Positions 21,872 through 24,698 of a stretch of DNA of 24,698 nt are shown piece after piece (position 1 is the first letter of the stretch; the number at the start of each line of letters is the position of its first letter). A program made the position numbers and the translations under genes. This DNA is from Comamonadaceae bacterium CG_4_10_14_3_um_filter_60_75 (GTDB taxonomy: Bacteria > Pseudomonadota > Gammaproteobacteria > Burkholderiales > Burkholderiaceae_C): NCBI GenBank assembly GCA_002784245.1, contig PFKL01000164.1:1-24698 (forward strand), written 5' to 3'. A model generated the notes under the pieces. It saw nothing but the letters and a program-made list of their open reading frames with translations. It searched no databases and was not told where the DNA came from.

Positions 21872-22435
21872 CTACCTGCCTTTGAGTGCCGCCAGCGCAG
21901 CAAACGGGTTGGGTTTGCCATCGGCCTGGTCAAACTCCGGGTCAGCAATCGTTGTCTTGACCGGCACCGGGCAAACCTCGTGCCGCGGCACCAATGGCAA
22001 TTCCAGCAACACCTCGTCTTCGATCAGGGCAGCCAGGTCAAAGGTCCTGCTGGTCACCAGCAGGTCTTCTTCGCAATCGTCATCTTCCTGCTCGGCCACA
22101 GCTTCGCTTGCTACAAAGCGAAATGCCGACTCAGCGTGAACGGCTACTGTCACCGGCTGCAGGCAACGCTGACAGATTTGTTCCAAGCTGACATCGACCG
22201 CCAAATCCAGCCAGACGCTCTGCCTACCCGCCTGATCCACTCGCAGCGCAAAGCTGGCCGACCAGTACACGGTTTTCCCAGCAGTGTCACCCTGACTTTC
22301 AACCTTCAGACGTTCAAAACTTGAGAGCTTATCGACACCTTTTAAAGCAGTGCCAGCAAGCGCTGCATGCGCGACATCGAGTATTGGGGGGTGGCTATGT
22401 TGCAACATGGCAGCAGTGTAAGAGAATCCTGTCAT
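21872..22435 (-). CDS. yceD: YceD/DUF177 family protein
   Basis: YceD (DUF177) proteins are required for normal 23S rRNA or 50S accumulation in plants and bacteria and are often encoded before rpmF, as here. The 187-residue acidic protein contains the conserved cysteine pair ICQRCLQP in the middle, LVTSRTFDLAALIEDEVLLE after it, the second conserved stretch LPLVPRHEVCP, and the typical C-terminal end PNPFAALAALKGR. The chosen ATG at 22435 has GAGG 5 bases upstream; an internal ATG at 22408 (MLQHSHPP) would give 178 residues but has no ribosome site. The open frame continues to 22732 antisense to maf, which is not meaningful. The chosen start shares CATG with the maf start. Confidence 0.88.
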   Translation of the reverse strand: MTGFSYTAAMLQHSHPPILDVAHAALAGTALKGVDKLSSFERLKVESQGDTAGKTVYWSASFALRVDQAGRQSVWLDLAVDVSLEQICQRCLQPVTVAVHAESAFRFVASEAVAEQEDDDCEEDLLVTSRTFDLAALIEDEVLLELPLVPRHEVCPVPVKTTIADPEFDQADGKPNPFAALAALKGR

Positions 22436-23033
22436 GACCACCTCACCCCAACGCCAGCTCATTCTGGCCTCCACCTCCGCGTATCGCCGCCAACTGCTTG
22501 AGCGCTTGCGCTTGCCTTTTGGAGTGGTTGCCTCCAACGTCGACGAAGCTCCTCTTGCCACTGAAAATACTGCCAACCTGGCCTGCCGCCTGGCGCTGGC
22601 CAAGGCGCAGTCGGTTGCGCTGCAGCATCCTGACGCGGTGGTGATCGGCTCTGACCAGGTTGCTGACCTGAACGGTCTTGCATTGGGCAAGCCACACACG
22701 CATGATCGGGCGGTACAGCAGTTGCAGGCCATGCGCGGTCAGACCGTGTTGTTCCAGACGGCAGTCGCGGTGGTGTGCATCGCAACCGGTTTTGCAAAAA
22801 CCGACCTGGCGGTCGTCAAGGTGTTATTTCGTCAAGTCACTGACAAAGAAATCGAAACTTACTTGCGCCTTGAACAACCCTACGACTGCGCCGGCAGTGC
22901 CAAAAGCGAGGGTCTGGGCATCGCGCTGCTGGAGCGCATTGACAACGACGACCCGACGGCGCTGATTGGCCTGCCACTGATGCGCACCTGCCGCCTGTTG
23001 CGGGCAGCAGGCGCCCAGGTGTTGCCAGCATGA
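22434..23033 (+). CDS. Maf/YceF-type nucleoside-triphosphate pyrophosphatase
   Basis: Maf-family house-cleaning enzyme that hydrolyses modified nucleotides; the YceF branch is reported to prefer 7-methyl-GTP. The 199-residue protein begins QLILASTSAYRRQLLERL, with the phosphate-loop motif LASTSAYRR, then VDEAPL, AKAQSVALQHPDAVVIGSDQV with the catalytic aspartate, and later VLFRQVTDKEIETYL followed by YDCAGSAKSEGLG. In Maf subfamilies these positions separate YceF from YhdE, and this one reads like YceF. The start ATG at 22434 is the plus-strand side of a CATG shared with yceD. It overlaps the downstream methyltransferase by four bases (ATGA). Confidence 0.92.
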   Translation: MTTSPQRQLILASTSAYRRQLLERLRLPFGVVASNVDEAPLATENTANLACRLALAKAQSVALQHPDAVVIGSDQVADLNGLALGKPHTHDRAVQQLQAMRGQTVLFQTAVAVVCIATGFAKTDLAVVKVLFRQVTDKEIETYLRLEQPYDCAGSAKSEGLGIALLERIDNDDPTALIGLPLMRTCRLLRAAGAQVLPA

Positions 23034-23806
23034 GCGCACCCGCCACCCGCACCACCGGCACCCTCTTTTTGGTGCCCGCACCACTGGATTTTGGCTGTGA
23101 CGAAGCCAACGACTTGCACCAAAGCCTGCCGCTTGGCACGCTGCAAACTGCAGCCGAGATCAGTTACTGGGTCTGCGAAAACGCCAAATCAGCGCGTGCC
23201 TACCTCAAACGTATCAATGCCATTGCCCCGCTGTGCCAGAGTTTGCAAACCCTGTCGTTGGTCGAACTGCCACGTGAAGTGCACAAAAAAGGCGACCACA
23301 ACGGCACGTTTGACGCACGGCCCTTGCTGCAACCGGCGCTGGATGGTCACAACATGGGATTGCTCAGCGAAGCGGGCATGCCCGCGGTGGCCGACCCGGG
23401 CTCGTCAGTCGTACGCGCCGCGCATGACCTGGGGGTGCCGGTGGTGCCGCTGGTGGGGCCGGTGTCGTTGCTCCTGGCGCTGGCTGCCAGCGGCTTGAAC
23501 GGGCAAAACTTTGCCTTCGTCGGTTACCTGCCACAAGAAACCAGCGACCGCGTCAGCCGCATCAAGGAACTGGAATCCCAGGCGCTGCGCAGCAGTCAAA
23601 CCCAGTTGTTCATTGAAACGCCGTACCGCAACCAGGTCATGTGGCAATCGCTGATCCAAACCCTGCAGCCCAATACCCGCCTGGCCATCGCCAGCGGCCT
23701 GACACTGGCACGCGCCCGGATCGCCAGCGACACAGCAAAAAACTGGCGTCACAAGCCCGGCCCAGTCGATAACGCGACACCGAGCGTGTTTGTCATCGGG
23801 CGATAG
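23030..23806 (+). CDS. RsmI-like (tetrapyrrole methylase family) SAM methyltransferase
   Basis: A 258-residue member of the TP-methylase fold related to RsmI, the 16S rRNA 2'-O-methyltransferase. It shares the N-terminal strand GTLFLVPAPLDFG, the central SAM-binding motif SEAGMPAVADPG (RsmI usually has SDAGTP--SDPG), and VPLVGPVSLLLALAASGLN-GQNFAFVGYLP followed by FIETPYRN. It lacks the usual RsmI opening (ATPIGNLGD) and carries WVCENAKSARAYLKRI and PREVHKKGDHN, so it is likely a separate paralogue with a different substrate. The ATG overlaps maf by four bases, so the two are coupled. It converges on the S49 peptidase with 15 bases between and no terminator seen. Confidence 0.85.
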   Translation: MSAPATRTTGTLFLVPAPLDFGCDEANDLHQSLPLGTLQTAAEISYWVCENAKSARAYLKRINAIAPLCQSLQTLSLVELPREVHKKGDHNGTFDARPLLQPALDGHNMGLLSEAGMPAVADPGSSVVRAAHDLGVPVVPLVGPVSLLLALAASGLNGQNFAFVGYLPQETSDRVSRIKELESQALRSSQTQLFIETPYRNQVMWQSLIQTLQPNTRLAIASGLTLARARIASDTAKNWRHKPGPVDNATPSVFVIGR

Positions 23807-23821
23807 AGCGCAGGCACCAGC

Positions 23822-24698
23822 TCAGCGCCAGACGGTCGACGCGCGCATTGACGCAACTGCTGCAGACCCCATCGCCGCGCCAAAGCGCTTGACCAGGCGC
23901 TCGGCGACGTTATCGCGGCGCGTGTAGTCGACAACCTCTTCGGCTTTCACAACCTCGCGCGCAACAAAATCGACGCTGCCCAACTGGTCGGCCAGTCCCA
24001 GCTCGATGGCTTGTTGCCCGCTCCAGAACAGGCCGCTGAACATCTCTGGTGTTTCCTTCAAGCGCTGCCCCCGACCGGCTTTGACCACGTCGATGAACTG
24101 GCGATGAATCTGGTCGAGCATCGTTTGTGCGTAGCCGCGCTGCGCTTCGGTCTGCGGGCTGAACGGATCCAGAAACCCCTTGTTTTCACCTGCGGTCATC
24201 AAACGTCGCTCGACGCCGAGCTTTTCCATCAGCCCGGTAAAGCCAAAACCGTCCATCAGCACACCAATGCTGCCGACAATGCTGGCCTTGTCGACAAAAA
24301 TCTTGTCGGCGGAGACGGCAATGTAATACGCTGCCGACGCGCAGGACTCTTCCACCACAGCGTACACCGGTTTCTTGTGCAAGGTTTTGAGGCGAACGAT
24401 CTCGTCGTTGATGATGCCCGCCTGCACCGGACTGCCACCGGGTGAATTGATCAGCAACACCACCGCCTGCGCGCCTGCGTCTTCAAAAGCAGCCCGCACC
24501 GACGACAAAATCAGCTCGGCGCTAGCTTCGTTGCCCGACGCAATCTCTCCCTTGATTTCGACCAAGGCAGTATGGGGCGTGCTGACGCTTTTGTTGACGC
24601 TGGCCTCCGAGAAACCAAACCAGACCAGCGCTGCAATCACCACCAGCCAGGACAGGCGCACAAAAATGCGCCAACGCCGCGCCAGCGTCTGCTCACGC
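23822..24698 (-). CDS. sppA: S49 family peptidase (SppA type), 5' end cut by window edge
   Basis: Membrane-anchored serine protease thought to digest signal peptides left by LepB. The frame stays open to the right edge (residues reading REQTLARRWRIFVRLSW before the helix), so the GTG at 24661 is internal and the true start lies outside. Visible: one N-terminal membrane helix (LSWLVVIAALVWFGFSEASV), the crotonase-like core with VVLLINSPGGSPVQAG, the serine motif CASAAYYIAVSADKIF, VGSIGVL, and the lysine region AGENKGFLDPFSP carrying the likely catalytic Lys. This is the short, single-domain bacterial form. The last residues are STVWR. It converges on the methyltransferase gene. Confidence 0.88.
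   Translation of the reverse strand, partial: REQTLARRWRIFVRLSWLVVIAALVWFGFSEASVNKSVSTPHTALVEIKGEIASGNEASAELILSSVRAAFEDAGAQAVVLLINSPGGSPVQAGIINDEIVRLKTLHKKPVYAVVEESCASAAYYIAVSADKIFVDKASIVGSIGVLMDGFGFTGLMEKLGVERRLMTAGENKGFLDPFSPQTEAQRGYAQTMLDQIHRQFIDVVKAGRGQRLKETPEMFSGLFWSGQQAIELGLADQLGSVDFVAREVVKAEEVVDYTRRDNVAERLVKRFGAAMGSAAVASMRASTVWR

Noticed and set aside
1..24698. CRISPR arrays, tRNA/rRNA genes, insertion sequences, integrase genes
   Set aside because: No regularly spaced direct repeats, RNA gene signatures, transposase motifs or integrase motifs were seen on reading; the dispersed repeats are too few and irregular for an array.

Overview
The window looks like a chromosomal stretch of a high-GC betaproteobacterium, most likely Comamonadaceae (Rhodoferax/Polaromonas-like). 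This rests on the gene order rpmF-plsX-fab genes next to rpoE-rseA-rseB-mucD-lepA-lepB-rnc-era-recO-pdxJ-acpS-nagZ, on the protein sequences, and on short AT-rich intergenic repeats of a kind I associate with that family. The assignment is from recognition, not from a search.

Layout. Left edge (1-1771): the 3' part of an EamA/DMT permease on the plus strand, then a convergent minus-strand pair (yciH/SUI1 and a DUF3820 protein), then a small plus-strand gene of unknown function. From 1785 to 22435 every gene is on the minus strand, so transcription runs right to left. In transcription order these are yceD, rpmF, plsX, fabH, fabD, fabG, acpP, fabF (fatty-acid and phospholipid precursor synthesis); a two-helix YgfX-like protein, rpoE, rseA, rseB, mucD (envelope-stress sigma factor, its control and its periplasmic protease); lepA, lepB, a DUF4845 protein, rnc, era (translation, secretion, RNA processing); an exosortase-type acyltransferase and a DUF3297 protein lying between era and recO; then recO, pdxJ, acpS, nagZ. 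At the right edge, maf and an RsmI-like methyltransferase run on the plus strand, convergent with an S49 (SppA-type) peptidase cut by the window end.

The genes form a logical growth and envelope block: PlsX, FabD, FabH, FabG, FabF and ACP make acyl chains, AcpS (about 13 kb away) activates ACP, RpoE/RseA/RseB/MucD watch the envelope, and LepB and SppA handle signal peptides. Many junctions are tight (4-base overlaps at fabD/fabG, YgfX-like/rpoE, rseA/rseB, rnc/era and maf/methyltransferase; 1-base overlap at lepA/lepB), and several genes use GTG or TTG starts.

Most of the window is ordinary core genome. The parts that deserve a second look are the era-recO gap, which holds a solitary exosortase-system acyltransferase and a 98-base imperfect palindrome; dispersed short repeats that supply the last codons of acpS and fabH and the first codons of era; the YgfX-like gene coupled to rpoE; a terminator-like hairpin placed just before lepA; and maf and yceD starting head to head on one CATG. 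I did not find a CRISPR array, a complete mobile element, a tRNA or rRNA, or a clearly new multi-gene system.
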